From contig NZ_KI632507.1 of NCBI RefSeq assembly GCF_000504165.1, forward strand, positions 286-64,285: a stretch of DNA of 64,000 nucleotides, in the 5' to 3' direction. Positions 43,281-51,828 of the stretch are shown here, piece after piece. The stretch comes from Bacillus sp. FJAT-14578 (lineage in GTDB: Bacteria; Bacillota; Bacilli; Bacillales; Bacillaceae_H). How positions within the stretch are numbered: position 1 is the stretch's first letter; each line of letters begins with the position of its first letter. The notes under the pieces were generated by a model. That model saw only the letters and a program-made list of their open reading frames with translations. It was not told where the DNA came from and ran no database searches. Position numbers and translations under genes: made by a program.

Positions 43281-45140
43281 ATGGAACATCATGCTTCGGT
43301 CACATCTTTGCTAATCGTGATTATTGTCGCTTTTTTGACGCCCATTCTGCTGCATCGCTTCAGGTTGAGAGCCATTCCTGTAGTGGTAGCGGAAATCATT
43401 ATGGGTCTGATTATCGGGAAAAGCGGCTTGGATCTCGTCGAACAGGATATGTGGTTAGAAACTCTGTCGACTTTAGGATTCATCTTTTTAATGTTTTTGA
43501 GTGGAGTTGAAATTGATTTTTCCATTTTCGCCGGTAATAAGAAAAAAGAGAAACTGCCAAATGGAAAAGAAGCGCCAAACTCGTTTGTTGCTTCTTCCAT
43601 TATTTTCGTGGCTGTGTTTGGCCTTTCATTATTGCTCTCATATATATTTGTTTGGACAGGATTCATTGAAAATGCCTTTTTGATGACATTGATCATTTCA
43701 ACAATCTCTTTGGGGGTTGTTGTTCCGACCCTTAAAGAAGCCCAAATCATGAAAAGTACAATTGGGCAAATCATTTTACTTGTCGCGGTGATTGCCGATC
43801 TTGTAACCATGATTTTGTTGGCCGTATTTGCTTCCTTATATGAAAAAGGCGGCGGAAATACTTGGTTGCTGCTTATTTTATTCGGGGCAGGGATTATCAT
43901 TTATTTTCTCGGCAAATACTTTAAGCACCGTTCATTCGTGGAAACCATGACAAAAGGAACGATCCAAATCGGAACCCGTGCTGTATTTACTTTAATTATT
44001 CTATTGGTAGCCGTGTCGGAGTCGATTGGTGCCGAAAATATTTTAGGGGCCTTCTTGGCGGGAGTGTTAGTCTCTTTATTGTCGCCTAACCAGGATTTGG
44101 TCCATAAGCTGGATTCATTCGGCTACGGTTTTCTTATTCCGATTTTCTTTGTGATGGTAGGAGTGAAGCTGGATATATGGTCGTTATTTACAGATGAGAA
44201 AATCATTATCTTAATTCCTTTATTGCTGCTTGCTTTGTTCATATCAAAAGCTGTTCCTGCATTAATATTGAGGGCTTGGTATGACATGAAAACGGTACTG
44301 GCTTCAGGGTTCTTATTAACCTCGACGCTTTCGCTTGTCATTGCTGCCGCTACAATCGGCGAAAACTTAGGGGTTATTGACGCACAGATGTCAGGCGCAC
44401 TTATCCTGGTAGCCATTATAAGTTCCATCATCACACCAGTTTTGTTTAAAAAGCTGTTTCCGAAAAAAGCGGCAGAGGAGACAAAAGTCACAGTCAAATT
44501 CATTGGGGCAAACCAGTTCACATTGCCTGTTGTCCGGGAATTAAATGAAGAGTTATATGACTATACGATTTATCATCCAAAGCAAGAGAAAGTGGATGAA
44601 GTTATTGCCAATCCCGTTTTTCATATTGAAGAAATCGACAATTATGATCTGGATGTCTTGAAAGAGAAAGGCGCTTTTGACACGGACGTTTTGGTCATTA
44701 CATCAGGCAGTGAAGATCGTAACGCTGAAATCGCTCTTGCAGCCAAAGAGCATGGAATCGAACGTGTCATTGCACGATTGGAGACACCGGAACTAGAAGA
44801 AAAATTAAGAGAAGCGGGCATAGAAGTATTTTCTGTTCTGTTATCGACAAAAGCATTAATGAAAGCATTGATTGAGTCGCCAAAAGTGATTAACATTTTA
44901 ACGAATCAAGATAATGCTCTTTATGAAATTGATTTGGAAAACAGTAAATATGATGGCTTGTCGTTACGAAACTTCCCATTCACGGGAGATGTGATTTTCG
45001 TCCGTATTTTCCGTGGTAAAGATTCCATTGTCCCGCACGGGGATACGGAACTGCAGCTTGGAGATAAATTGATTGTGACCGGGTCATTGGAATATGTGAA
45101 CGAATTAAGAAGAGCTCTAGAGTTCTGTGAAGAGTGTTAA
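43281..45140 (+). CDS. yjbQ: YjbQ, CPA2 cation:proton antiporter with RCK domain
   Basis: 619 residues. About twelve membrane helices of the Na/H exchanger CPA2 type (1-400), then a TrkA-N-like domain (KFIGANQFTLPVVRELNEEL, about 412 on) and a TrkA-C domain (about 535-619, SLRNFPFTGDVIFVRIFRGKD). Probably K+ or Na+ efflux gated by nucleotide through the RCK part. The TrkA-N segment lacks a clear G-x-G-x-x-G, so ligand binding may be altered. ATG follows AAAGGAGGGAGG. Terminator after the gene. Confidence 0.9.
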   Translation: MEHHASVTSLLIVIIVAFLTPILLHRFRLRAIPVVVAEIIMGLIIGKSGLDLVEQDMWLETLSTLGFIFLMFLSGVEIDFSIFAGNKKKEKLPNGKEAPNSFVASSIIFVAVFGLSLLLSYIFVWTGFIENAFLMTLIISTISLGVVVPTLKEAQIMKSTIGQIILLVAVIADLVTMILLAVFASLYEKGGGNTWLLLILFGAGIIIYFLGKYFKHRSFVETMTKGTIQIGTRAVFTLIILLVAVSESIGAENILGAFLAGVLVSLLSPNQDLVHKLDSFGYGFLIPIFFVMVGVKLDIWSLFTDEKIIILIPLLLLALFISKAVPALILRAWYDMKTVLASGFLLTSTLSLVIAAATIGENLGVIDAQMSGALILVAIISSIITPVLFKKLFPKKAAEETKVTVKFIGANQFTLPVVRELNEELYDYTIYHPKQEKVDEVIANPVFHIEEIDNYDLDVLKEKGAFDTDVLVITSGSEDRNAEIALAAKEHGIERVIARLETPELEEKLREAGIEVFSVLLSTKALMKALIESPKVINILTNQDNALYEIDLENSKYDGLSLRNFPFTGDVIFVRIFRGKDSIVPHGDTELQLGDKLIVTGSLEYVNELRRALEFCEEC

Positions 45141-45153
45141 GAAAAGCGTAAGC

Positions 45154-45190
45154 AACAAGGTTCCCTCTAAAGAAGGGGAACCTTGTTTTT
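45154..45190 (+). terminator. Terminator of yjbQ
   Basis: AACAAGGTTCCC pairs with GGGAACCTTGTT and is followed by T. Confidence 0.88.
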
Positions 45191-45209
45191 GGATTGCCTA
45201 AAAGTTTAG

Positions 45210-45290
45210 TCTTGATTTTTAATCCATTCTTACAAAATACAGTTTTGCATGAATGAGTCAAAAGGTTAACATCATTATTTAAACCGAGCT
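45210..45290. repeat. Repeat family C fragment, partly inverted
   Basis: Contains CTTGATTTTTAATCCATTC, then GAATGAGTCAAAAGG (inverse of the CTTTTGACTCATTC block) and TTAACATCATTATTT. Confidence 0.45.
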
Positions 45291-45327
45291 TTTTTAAAGG
45301 GATATAGAGACATGAAGCGAATTTATC

Positions 45328-45380
45328 TTTACAAGGGCTAGGTAGAATATGATATACTAGTTTTAAGACTAGGTACTAAT
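45328..45380 (+). promoter_or_regulatory. fabI promoter with FapR-type operator
   Basis: TTTACA (45328) and TATACT (45353-45358), spacing 19, are followed at once by TTTAAGACTAGGTACTAAT (45362-45380). Its complement ATTAGTACCTAGTCTTAAA shares 14 or more positions with the operator at fabHF, and sits at the same place relative to the -10. Confidence 0.75.
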
Positions 45381-45409
45381 AACTTGTATTAAGTAGGAGG
45401 ATACGAAAA

Positions 45410-46189
45410 ATGAAAGCTTTATCCTTGGAAAATCGTACGTATGTAGTGATGGGAGTAGCCAATAAACGCAGTATTGCTTGGGGGATTGCCCGCTCTCTTC
45501 ATGAAGCGGGAGCGCGTTTAATCTTTACATATGCTGGAGAGCGTTTGGAAAAAAGCGTCCAAGAGCTTGCGGAAAGTCTGGATCGCAATGATTCTTTAGT
45601 TCTTCCTTGTGATGTAACAAATGATGAAGAAGTAGAAAAATGCTTTGCGCAAATTAAGGAGGAAGTGGGCGTAATCCATGGAATCGCTCACTGTATCGCA
45701 TTTGCGCATAAGGAAGAATTACAAGGTGAGTACATGAACACTACTCGCGACGGCTTTTTACTTGCCCACAACATCAGCTCATATTCTTTAACGGCTGTAG
45801 CCAAAGCAAGCAAGGATTTAATGACAGAGGGTGGCAGCATTGTTACGTTAACATATCTTGGCGGTGAGCGTGTTGTTCAAAACTATAATGTCATGGGTGT
45901 AGCGAAAGCCTCTCTTGATGCGAGCGTTAAATATTTAGCGGCGGATTTAGGGAAATACGGAGTTCGTGTCAATTCCATTTCTGCTGGACCGATCCGCACC
46001 CTTTCTGCAAAAGGAATCAGCGATTTCAACTCCATCTTAAAAGAAATTGAAGAGAGTTCACCTCTTCGCCGTACAACGACTCCTGAAGAAGTGGGCGACA
46101 CGGCTGTATTCTTATTCAGTGACCTTGCCCGCGGCATTACGGGTGAAAATATCCATGTCGATTCCGGTTTCCATATTATGGCCCGCTAA
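45410..46189 (+). CDS. fabI: Enoyl-ACP reductase FabI
   Basis: 259 residues. Rossmann start VVMGVANKRSIAWGIARSL, and the catalytic Tyr and Lys in YNVMGVAKASLD (Y-x6-K, about 157-164). It reduces enoyl-ACP with NADH or NADPH in the last step of each elongation round and is the triclosan target. ATG follows AGGAGG. It stands alone under a FapR-type operator; the thiamine operon that precedes fabI in B. subtilis is absent from this window. Confidence 0.96.
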   Translation: MKALSLENRTYVVMGVANKRSIAWGIARSLHEAGARLIFTYAGERLEKSVQELAESLDRNDSLVLPCDVTNDEEVEKCFAQIKEEVGVIHGIAHCIAFAHKEELQGEYMNTTRDGFLLAHNISSYSLTAVAKASKDLMTEGGSIVTLTYLGGERVVQNYNVMGVAKASLDASVKYLAADLGKYGVRVNSISAGPIRTLSAKGISDFNSILKEIEESSPLRRTTTPEEVGDTAVFLFSDLARGITGENIHVDSGFHIMAR

Positions 46190-46218
46190 AAAAAACTCCC
46201 AATTTCGGGAGTTTTTTT
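46189..46218 (+). terminator. Terminator of fabI
   Basis: AAAAAACTCCC pairs with GGGAGTTTTTT around six bases. Confidence 0.9.
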
Positions 46219-46266
46219 ATTGTCTAACTTCAGGTGAAGTCCATAGGCAGGTTCCTTGCGTTTTTC

Positions 46267-47196
46267 TTAACGGTATAATTGTTGGTAAGCGGTTAAGATA
46301 TTTTTTGCGTTCGTTTCCAGAATGGGGTTTCCGTCTTTCAAAATAATCAGGTCATCGTGTTCTGTGATTGTAATTTTTTTTCTTGAATGGCGATGAAAAT
46401 TGGCTGACTGGATGGTGTGTACGACATCGTAAGGAACTTGCTGAATGGGATTGCTTGGCCGGCTCAATATAAATCCTTGGGCATAATGAATGCCGAGTGA
46501 GATGACCTTCTTTAGTTCCTCTTTTGTTTCAATTCCTTCTGCGACCAGCGCTGCATTCGTTTTCTTGGCGAATGTTACGAAAGCCTCTACAATATTTTGC
46601 TTCACCTCTTTTTTGTCAATGTGTTGAATGAGGGAACGATCTACTTTAATATAATCAGGCATAAGTTCTGTAATAGCCTGAAGGGACGAATACCCGGCTC
46701 CCGCATCATCAATGGCAATTTTAAAACCTTGTTTCCTATAGTGATATAAAACCTCTCTAAAGGCATCAAAGTCATGGATAGCGCTTCGTTCTGTAATTTC
46801 AAATACTACTTGTTCAGGAGAGAACCCGTATTCATTCAATAGTGAAAGGGTGTGGCCAGGCGTGAAATTTGAATCGTATATGACTTGTGCACTAATGTTA
46901 ATGAAAATTTTTTCATTATCGGCTAATAAAGGTGTGGCGGTTTTAAGAGCCAGCTCTCTTGAAAGCTTTTCCAAAAGATATAGGCATCCTTCCTTTTCAG
47001 CGTACGAAAACAATTGGAGGGGTGAATGGAAAACAGTACCTGCAGGCCCCCTTGACAGTGCTTCATATCCATGAGGGCAGCCATTGTTTAGTGAAATAAT
47101 GGGCTGAAACAATGTATGGATTTTTTTATACTTAAGAATGGATTGGAAGACTCGCCGTTCTGATAGCGTCTTCTCCTCAGTCAAAATCATATCCAT
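46267..47196 (-). CDS. EAL-domain cyclic-di-GMP phosphodiesterase, stand-alone
   Basis: 309 residues, no signal peptide or membrane helix, no GGDEF partner. EAL domain about 25-255 with GYEALSRG (E45), FINISAQ, EITERSA, KIAIDDAGAGYSS, IKVDRSLI and VAEGIET, so the metal and catalytic residues look complete, although the usual DDFG reads DDAG. A short C-terminal part (about 260-309, ITEHDDLIILKDGNPILETN) is extra. It should hydrolyse c-di-GMP to pGpG in the cytoplasm. It has no operon partner and is convergent with fabI. Confidence 0.85.
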   Translation of the reverse strand: MDMILTEEKTLSERRVFQSILKYKKIHTLFQPIISLNNGCPHGYEALSRGPAGTVFHSPLQLFSYAEKEGCLYLLEKLSRELALKTATPLLADNEKIFINISAQVIYDSNFTPGHTLSLLNEYGFSPEQVVFEITERSAIHDFDAFREVLYHYRKQGFKIAIDDAGAGYSSLQAITELMPDYIKVDRSLIQHIDKKEVKQNIVEAFVTFAKKTNAALVAEGIETKEELKKVISLGIHYAQGFILSRPSNPIQQVPYDVVHTIQSANFHRHSRKKITITEHDDLIILKDGNPILETNAKNILTAYQQLYR

Positions 47197-47311
47197 GAGA
47201 AAAATTCCTTTCTTTTCCGTATACTCACATATGTGTCGAATATTCTCGAAAACGGTAATTTCAAATTATCATAAGATTATTAAGATAATTTGGTTCAATT
47301 GTAAAAATTAT

Positions 47312-47402
47312 ATAAATAAGAGAACGTGAATAAAAACATTCACGTTCTCTTATTTATACATGAAGGTTTCGCCAAATACCTTCGGTATTTGGCGAAACCT
47401 TA
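47312..47402. repeat. Two tandem perfect palindromes
   Basis: ATAAATAAGAGAACGTGAAT (47312-47331) with complement at 47338-47357, then AAGGTTTCGCCAAATACC (47363-47380) with complement at 47385-47402. No gene ends here on either strand: the EAL gene starts to the left and cotO starts to the right. Confidence 0.75.
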
Positions 47403-47584
47403 TATGAAAAAGTTTTGAGCCTAGTTAAGTTGTAAGAACAGAAAGACTGTTAAAAGCTTGAAAAATAGCAACATGTTAAAAAATGAATGGATTTAAAAGT
47501 TGAAGCAAAAAAAAGAACAAGTTTGCTTAGGTATGGGCATACATTTTTAAGAGGGATTTATTTGATCAATGGAGGGATGCTTCA

Positions 47585-48055
47585 ATGAAAAATGGGAAAA
47601 CAAAAACGGAAGCAAATGCCCCGTTAATGTATATTGTACAGCCGAATATTAAAAAAACGAAAAATTCAATGCAGCATTTTTTTAGCTCGAGCTTTCAAGA
47701 AAGTCAACAAGAAGACGGAGAAGCCAAAGAGACGAGCAAACAGTCAGAGCCAAAAGAGGAGCCGACTTTTTCCTTGATTTCTCCGTTGAAGGAAGAGGAA
47801 ACGAAAAGGGAAGAGCCAAAGAAGATGAATAAAATGTTTCAAGAGATGACAATTGAAGAAAAAGCGTCTTTTTTAGTGCAATTTCCTAAACATATGTCCC
47901 AGCCTGTGTGTGAGGTAACAACAAAAGAAAAGATTTATAGGGGAACCATTACAGAAGTGGGCCGCGAAGAGTTATCGTTTATCATTCCGCCCCATAAAGA
48001 CCCTATTTCAATCCCGCTTCAAGCGGTTACCCAAATTTCAATCATAAAAATTTAA
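47585..48055 (+). CDS. cotO: CotO-like spore coat protein
   Basis: 156 residues. A variable, Lys/Glu-rich N-terminal half, then a conserved C-terminal domain (about 85-156): FLVQFPKHMSQPVCEVTT and YRGTITEVGREELSFIIPPH. This C-terminal pattern matches CotO (YjbX) as I recall it, a protein that controls outer coat assembly and coat encasement. Shorter than the B. subtilis protein (over 200 residues) through its N-terminal half. ATG follows GGAGGG. In B. subtilis cotO follows fabI as here, followed by cotZYXWV, which are not present. Confidence 0.8.
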   Translation: MKNGKTKTEANAPLMYIVQPNIKKTKNSMQHFFSSSFQESQQEDGEAKETSKQSEPKEEPTFSLISPLKEEETKREEPKKMNKMFQEMTIEEKASFLVQFPKHMSQPVCEVTTKEKIYRGTITEVGREELSFIIPPHKDPISIPLQAVTQISIIKI

Positions 48056-48088
48056 AGTGTTCCAAAGAGGAGAACAGCAAAAAATCAT

Positions 48089-48130
48089 AAAAGCCGACAC
48101 GATGTTCTACATTGCGTTGGCTTTTTTATT
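48089..48130 (+). terminator. Terminator of cotO
   Basis: AAAAGCC-GAC-ACG pairs with CGTTGGCTTTTTT, one or two bulges. Confidence 0.75.
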
Positions 48131-48517
48131 GGCCAATAAGAAAGTGAAAAGAAATTCAACGAACGAGTTTCGGAAGAAGAGTTGAAAACATATGGTATAG
48201 CAACCCGGGCGATAATCATCCTTTTTCACTCTTTTTTATAAAGGAAACTTCCATCGGTGGGGGATTCCTTCATCCCCCACCGATGGTTAGTTAGGCCCGC
48301 ACGATGCGGGTCACACAGACGTTGCCGCAGGACGCGGCGATGTTAGTCTGTGCCCTTTTATTCGGGCTTTTCCTGCCCGTTAATGAGGGATAAATTAGGC
48401 TTTGTTAGAGAAAAATGTTGATTTTTAAGATGTTTGGCTCATTCGTGTGAAATCACGATTTCGCACGCTTTCAGCACTAGACTTTAACATCGCTATAAAT
48501 TAAAGGATGGTGTGCAA
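48131..48517. repeat. Gene-free region with repeat A (inverted) and repeat C
   Basis: 48236-48395 is an inverted family A copy: AAAGGAAACTTCCATCGGTG, CCACCGATGG, CCCGCACGATGCGGG, TTGCCGCAGGACGCGGCGATG and CCTGCCCGTTAATGAGG. At 48416-48495 repeat C follows: TTGATTTTTAAGATG, GGCTCATTCGTGTGAAATC, CACTAGACTTTAACATC. No gene. Confidence 0.7.
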
Positions 48518-48859
48518 GTGAATATAACATGGATTCAGTTAGTGATGCTTGTGATGGCGGTATTTCGGTTAACAAGGCTTATTGTATTTGATAAGATTAC
48601 TTGGTTTTTGCGTAAACCGTTTCATGAAATGATAGAAGAAACTCAAGAAGATGGCAGTATTGCCACTTATTTGCATGTGAAAGGGACAGGAGTCCGAAAG
48701 TGGATTGGAGAATTGCTTAGCTGTTACTGGTGTACGGGAATATGGAGCTCCATTGTTCTTTACCTTGGCTTTATCTATATACCGCAGTTGGCTTTACCTG
48801 TCATCACCATTCTTGCTGTTGCGGGACTGGCAGGTTTTCTCGAATCCTTCTTAAAGTGA
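48518..48859 (+). CDS. yjcA: YjcA-like sporulation membrane protein (DUF1360)
   Basis: 113 residues from GTG, eight bases after AAAGGATG; another GTG two codons earlier is too close to that site. Hydrophobic segments at about 5-22 and 80-110 flank a cytoplasmic or luminal loop. FRLTRLIVFDKITWFLRKPF and LSCYWCTGIW (a paired-Cys motif) are the DUF1360 signature. B. subtilis yjcA lies in the same region and is expressed in sporulation. Function unknown. Confidence 0.82.
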   Translation: MNITWIQLVMLVMAVFRLTRLIVFDKITWFLRKPFHEMIEETQEDGSIATYLHVKGTGVRKWIGELLSCYWCTGIWSSIVLYLGFIYIPQLALPVITILAVAGLAGFLESFLK

Positions 48860-48928
48860 GGCATGCGGTTACATGTTTGAGGTCTTGGCATCAAAAAACA
48901 CCAAGATGTACTGGAGGCAGGGGAAAGC

Positions 48929-49765
48929 ATGACTATCATGGTAACTGGAGCAAACGGAAGGCTGGCAAAAGAGCTTATTCCATGTTTGGAAAAATATGAT
49001 GAAGTGTGTGCACTTACAAAAGAGGAATTGGATGTAACGAACAAAGGGCATGTAGAAGAAAGACTAAAAAAATGGAACCCGCATTGTATTTTCCATTGCG
49101 CTGCCTATACCGACGTAGATGCATGTGAACAGGAGTATGAAAAAGCATTTGAAATCAACAGTTTTGGCACGTTGAACATAGCCAAGGCGGCTCAAAACTG
49201 TTTAGCCGATCTTGTTTATATAAGCACCGATTATATTTTTGACGGGATGAAGCAATCCCCTTATTTAGAAGAGGACAAACCGAATCCGATTAATATTTAT
49301 GGAGAAAGCAAACGATTGGGAGAACGTTTCGTACAGCTTATACATCCTAAAAGTTATATTATACGTACGTCATGGCTTTATGGAAGTTCCAGTCCGACTT
49401 TTGTCAACAGGATGATCGAAAATGCAAAAAAGAAAGAAGAAATTCAAGTGAGCAACAGTGAGTTCAGTACACCAACCAGCATGAAAGACTTGGTGGAAGC
49501 GTTGGCAACGGTTTCGAAACATTCTTACGGCACCTATCATCTTGTCAATGAAGGAAGCTGCAGTTTGTATGAGTTAGCCAAACAAATTTATCAAGAAGCA
49601 GGCGTGGACCCGGCACTTGTCAGTCCTGTTTCTTCGGGAAAGGATGAATGCCGGGCTAAAAGGCCAGGCTACTCGGTTTTAGGAAAAAGTAAAGGTTTCC
49701 GTATGCGTTCATGGCAAGAGGCTTTGCACGACTATGTTCGAGCGGTGCTATATAAATCCACATAA
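48929..49765 (+). CDS. dTDP-4-dehydrorhamnose reductase family protein (RmlD/SpsK)
   Basis: 278 residues. Rossmann motif TGANGRLAKEL (about 6-16), AAYTDVDACEQEYEKAFEIN, YISTDYIFDG (about 96) and catalytic YGESKRLGE (Y-x-x-x-K, about 121-126) are all present. Enzymes of this family reduce dTDP-4-keto-rhamnose to dTDP-rhamnose. No rmlABC neighbours occur; the surroundings are spore genes, so spore-surface sugar synthesis is an inference. ATG follows GGAGGCAGGGG. A perfect terminator follows. Confidence 0.85.
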   Translation: MTIMVTGANGRLAKELIPCLEKYDEVCALTKEELDVTNKGHVEERLKKWNPHCIFHCAAYTDVDACEQEYEKAFEINSFGTLNIAKAAQNCLADLVYISTDYIFDGMKQSPYLEEDKPNPINIYGESKRLGERFVQLIHPKSYIIRTSWLYGSSSPTFVNRMIENAKKKEEIQVSNSEFSTPTSMKDLVEALATVSKHSYGTYHLVNEGSCSLYELAKQIYQEAGVDPALVSPVSSGKDECRAKRPGYSVLGKSKGFRMRSWQEALHDYVRAVLYKST

Positions 49766-49798
49766 ATAATGGACATGGGAACGCCCATGTCCATTATT
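49765..49798 (+). terminator. Terminator of the rmlD-like gene
   Basis: AATAATGGACATGGG pairs perfectly with CCCATGTCCATTATT, four-base loop. Confidence 0.78.
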
Positions 49799-49997
49799 AG
49801 TGTATAAGGAACTAACACGGTATCATCTTATTTAGTGAAGAGAAAAGATTCTTTCTCGAACCAGCTTCTTCCTTTAAAATGAAAGATACAGCAGAATGGC
49901 CATCACTAAGGTCTTGCTGCCCGTTTGAACGATACGTGTACGGGTGCAGTAGGTTCAGCATAGAAATGATAGAAGAAATGGTTGAAGGGAGAATCAT

Positions 49998-50756
49998 ATG
50001 GACATTCGACAAGTAGTTAAAGATGGCGCTTATGATTTGCATATGCATACAACAGCTTCAGATGGAGCCTTATCTCCAAAAGAAGTAGTCAATAAAATGA
50101 AACAATTAGGTAAGAGAGCGATTGCGATTACCGATCATGATACCATGGCTGGAATAGAAGAAGCGATAACCGAGGGAAAAAGAATAGGCATACATGTCAT
50201 ACCAGGTATTGAGCTGACAACGTATTATCAAGGGCAGCGCATTGATATTTTGGGGTACGGTTTGACGGCAACACCGCATTTAGAGAATGTACTGCAACAA
50301 ATAAGAAATCACCGCGAACACAGAGCTTCTATCATTGTTGAAAAATTTCAGCAGCTCGGCATGAATATTACGATGGAAGATGTTCATCAGTTCAGCAAGG
50401 GAGGTACGGTAGGGAGACCTCATATTGCCAAAGCAGTCGTGTCAAAGGGCTATGTAAAAGATTTAAAGACGGTCTTTGATCTATATTTAGGAGACGGGAA
50501 ACCGTGCAGTGTGGAGAAGATGGCGTTAACACCAAAAGACGGCATCGAGCTTATACAAGGAAGTGGAGGGGTAGCTGTGCTTGCCCATCCAGCTGTGATT
50601 TCGAATCAAGATATGATAGAGGAACTGCTGGAAATGGGGTTTGACGGAATTGAGGTATACCATCCACTTCATAATATAGACCATGAACGCCGGTACATGA
50701 AATGGGCTCTCCACTATAACTTATTTTATTCAGGCGGCTCAGATTTTCACGGATAA
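49998..50756 (+). CDS. PHP-domain phosphoesterase
   Basis: 252 residues. Metal-binding motifs DLHMHTTASDG (about 13-23), ITDHDTM (about 47-53), PGIELTTY (about 71) and the final GGSDFHG at the very C-terminus. The family (YciV/TrpH type) hydrolyses 3',5'-bisphosphates or short oligonucleotide ends. The protein stops directly after SDFHG, whereas I expect some 20-30 more residues in relatives; all visible metal ligands are still encoded. ATG follows GAAGGGAG. Convergent with the next gene across a shared terminator. Confidence 0.85.
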   Translation: MDIRQVVKDGAYDLHMHTTASDGALSPKEVVNKMKQLGKRAIAITDHDTMAGIEEAITEGKRIGIHVIPGIELTTYYQGQRIDILGYGLTATPHLENVLQQIRNHREHRASIIVEKFQQLGMNITMEDVHQFSKGGTVGRPHIAKAVVSKGYVKDLKTVFDLYLGDGKPCSVEKMALTPKDGIELIQGSGGVAVLAHPAVISNQDMIEELLEMGFDGIEVYHPLHNIDHERRYMKWALHYNLFYSGGSDFHG

Positions 50757-50804
50757 CATAAATGACGGCACATGGATAAAAACATCCATGTGCCGTTATT
50801 TATG
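50757..50804. terminator. Bidirectional terminator, PHP gene / coiled-coil gene
   Basis: CATAAATGACGGCACATGGA pairs with TCCATGTGCCGTTATTTATG with one G-T mismatch, loop TAAAAACA. The stop of the minus gene lies inside its right arm. Confidence 0.85.
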
Positions 50805-51609
50805 CAGAAAAGTTAACTACGATTTTGTTTAAGAAGGGAATGCCCTCCCGCCATTCTTTTGTATAGAAATATCCTTCCAACAAGAAGGAAGAGAGATTGG
50901 CGTCAGATCGAATGCCAAGCTGAAAGGAATCAAACGATAAAACACTGTCAGGTTTAAGTATGGTTGTTTGAACGGGTTTCAACCAATATTCTCCGTCTGT
51001 TCTAATTTTTTCTTTCCAGTTCGGATGGGCATATTCCCACTGCTCAGATCCGGTTTCCTGTACATAAAACGATTCGGCACTTTGTTTGTCGGCGCTTTTG
51101 ATTTTTCCGCTCAAGTTGGCGCTTGAAGGCGGGAGGATCTTCAGGCAAAGGGTTGGGGAATGCAACGGAATAGATGTTTGATTTTTTATGATGACATTTC
51201 CTACAATCACGGTATCTTCCTCTTTGTTATGGGGGGTAATAACTGAATACATAAAAAAGGCGACCAGGTCATGTTTGGACATTCGTTTTTCTTCTACTTT
51301 TACGACTCGTTCCTGCTGCGAGAGTTTTTTCTTAAGGTGCTCATTCAAGAGTTTTTGTTCAGCCAGTTCGTTTGTTAACATATTGATTTTCCTCTCAAAC
51401 TCTTCTGCAGAATTCTCTTTCTCCCAGTGATGAATCATTGAGGTATGCTTTTCCTTCCAAAAATCCGTATTTTCTTTTTCCTGCTCCAAGGCTCTCTCGT
51501 ATTGCTTTATTTTTTGTTCATAATGATTGATCTCTGATTTATAGTGAATGAGTTTTTGTCTTAACTGAAGAACGCTGTCGGACGAAGGGTGGGAATTATT
51601 TTTCATCAT
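50800..51609 (-). CDS. Coiled-coil hypothetical protein, possibly spore-related
   Basis: 269 residues from tandem ATGs after AAAGGAGCG. Residues about 15-115 form a charged coiled coil (HYEQKIKQYERALEQEKEN), and 120-269 a probable beta-rich domain (DTVIVGNVIIKNQTSIPLHSPTLCLKI). No signal peptide, no family recognised. It is surrounded by spore-surface genes, and small coiled-coil genes of similar style lie at 52799. A coat-associated role is a guess from context. Confidence 0.6.
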   Translation of the reverse strand: MMKNNSHPSSDSVLQLRQKLIHYKSEINHYEQKIKQYERALEQEKENTDFWKEKHTSMIHHWEKENSAEEFERKINMLTNELAEQKLLNEHLKKKLSQQERVVKVEEKRMSKHDLVAFFMYSVITPHNKEEDTVIVGNVIIKNQTSIPLHSPTLCLKILPPSSANLSGKIKSADKQSAESFYVQETGSEQWEYAHPNWKEKIRTDGEYWLKPVQTTILKPDSVLSFDSFQLGIRSDANLSSFLLEGYFYTKEWREGIPFLNKIVVNFSA

Positions 51610-51681
51610 GCACGCTCCTTTCCGTTCACTTATATGTATGAGAAACAAAAGGTTGTAATGCCCTCATTGATGGAGGCGCCC

Positions 51682-51777
51682 ATGAATCGTGATTTTCTTC
51701 TGGAATTTTATAAGTGTACCAATGATCATGAATATGACGAAGAAATGAAAAATATGGGGTACAGGCATAAAATGTGA
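51682..51777 (+). CDS. Possible 31-residue protein
   Basis: ATG six bases after TGGAGGCG; the frame reads MNRDFLLEFYKCTNDHEYDE and ends GYRHKM. Compact and charged. Located in the short divergent gap between two minus-strand genes. Only the ribosome binding site supports it. Confidence 0.3.
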   Translation: MNRDFLLEFYKCTNDHEYDEEMKNMGYRHKM

Positions 51778-51828
51778 ATCGGATTAATAAAAAATAGAGG
51801 AGAAAGATCTCCTCTATAAGTGGAAGGT

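Noticed and set aside
43289..43900. 203-residue minus-strand frame inside yjbQ
   Set aside because: Antisense shadow of a well-supported transporter gene; no ribosome site.
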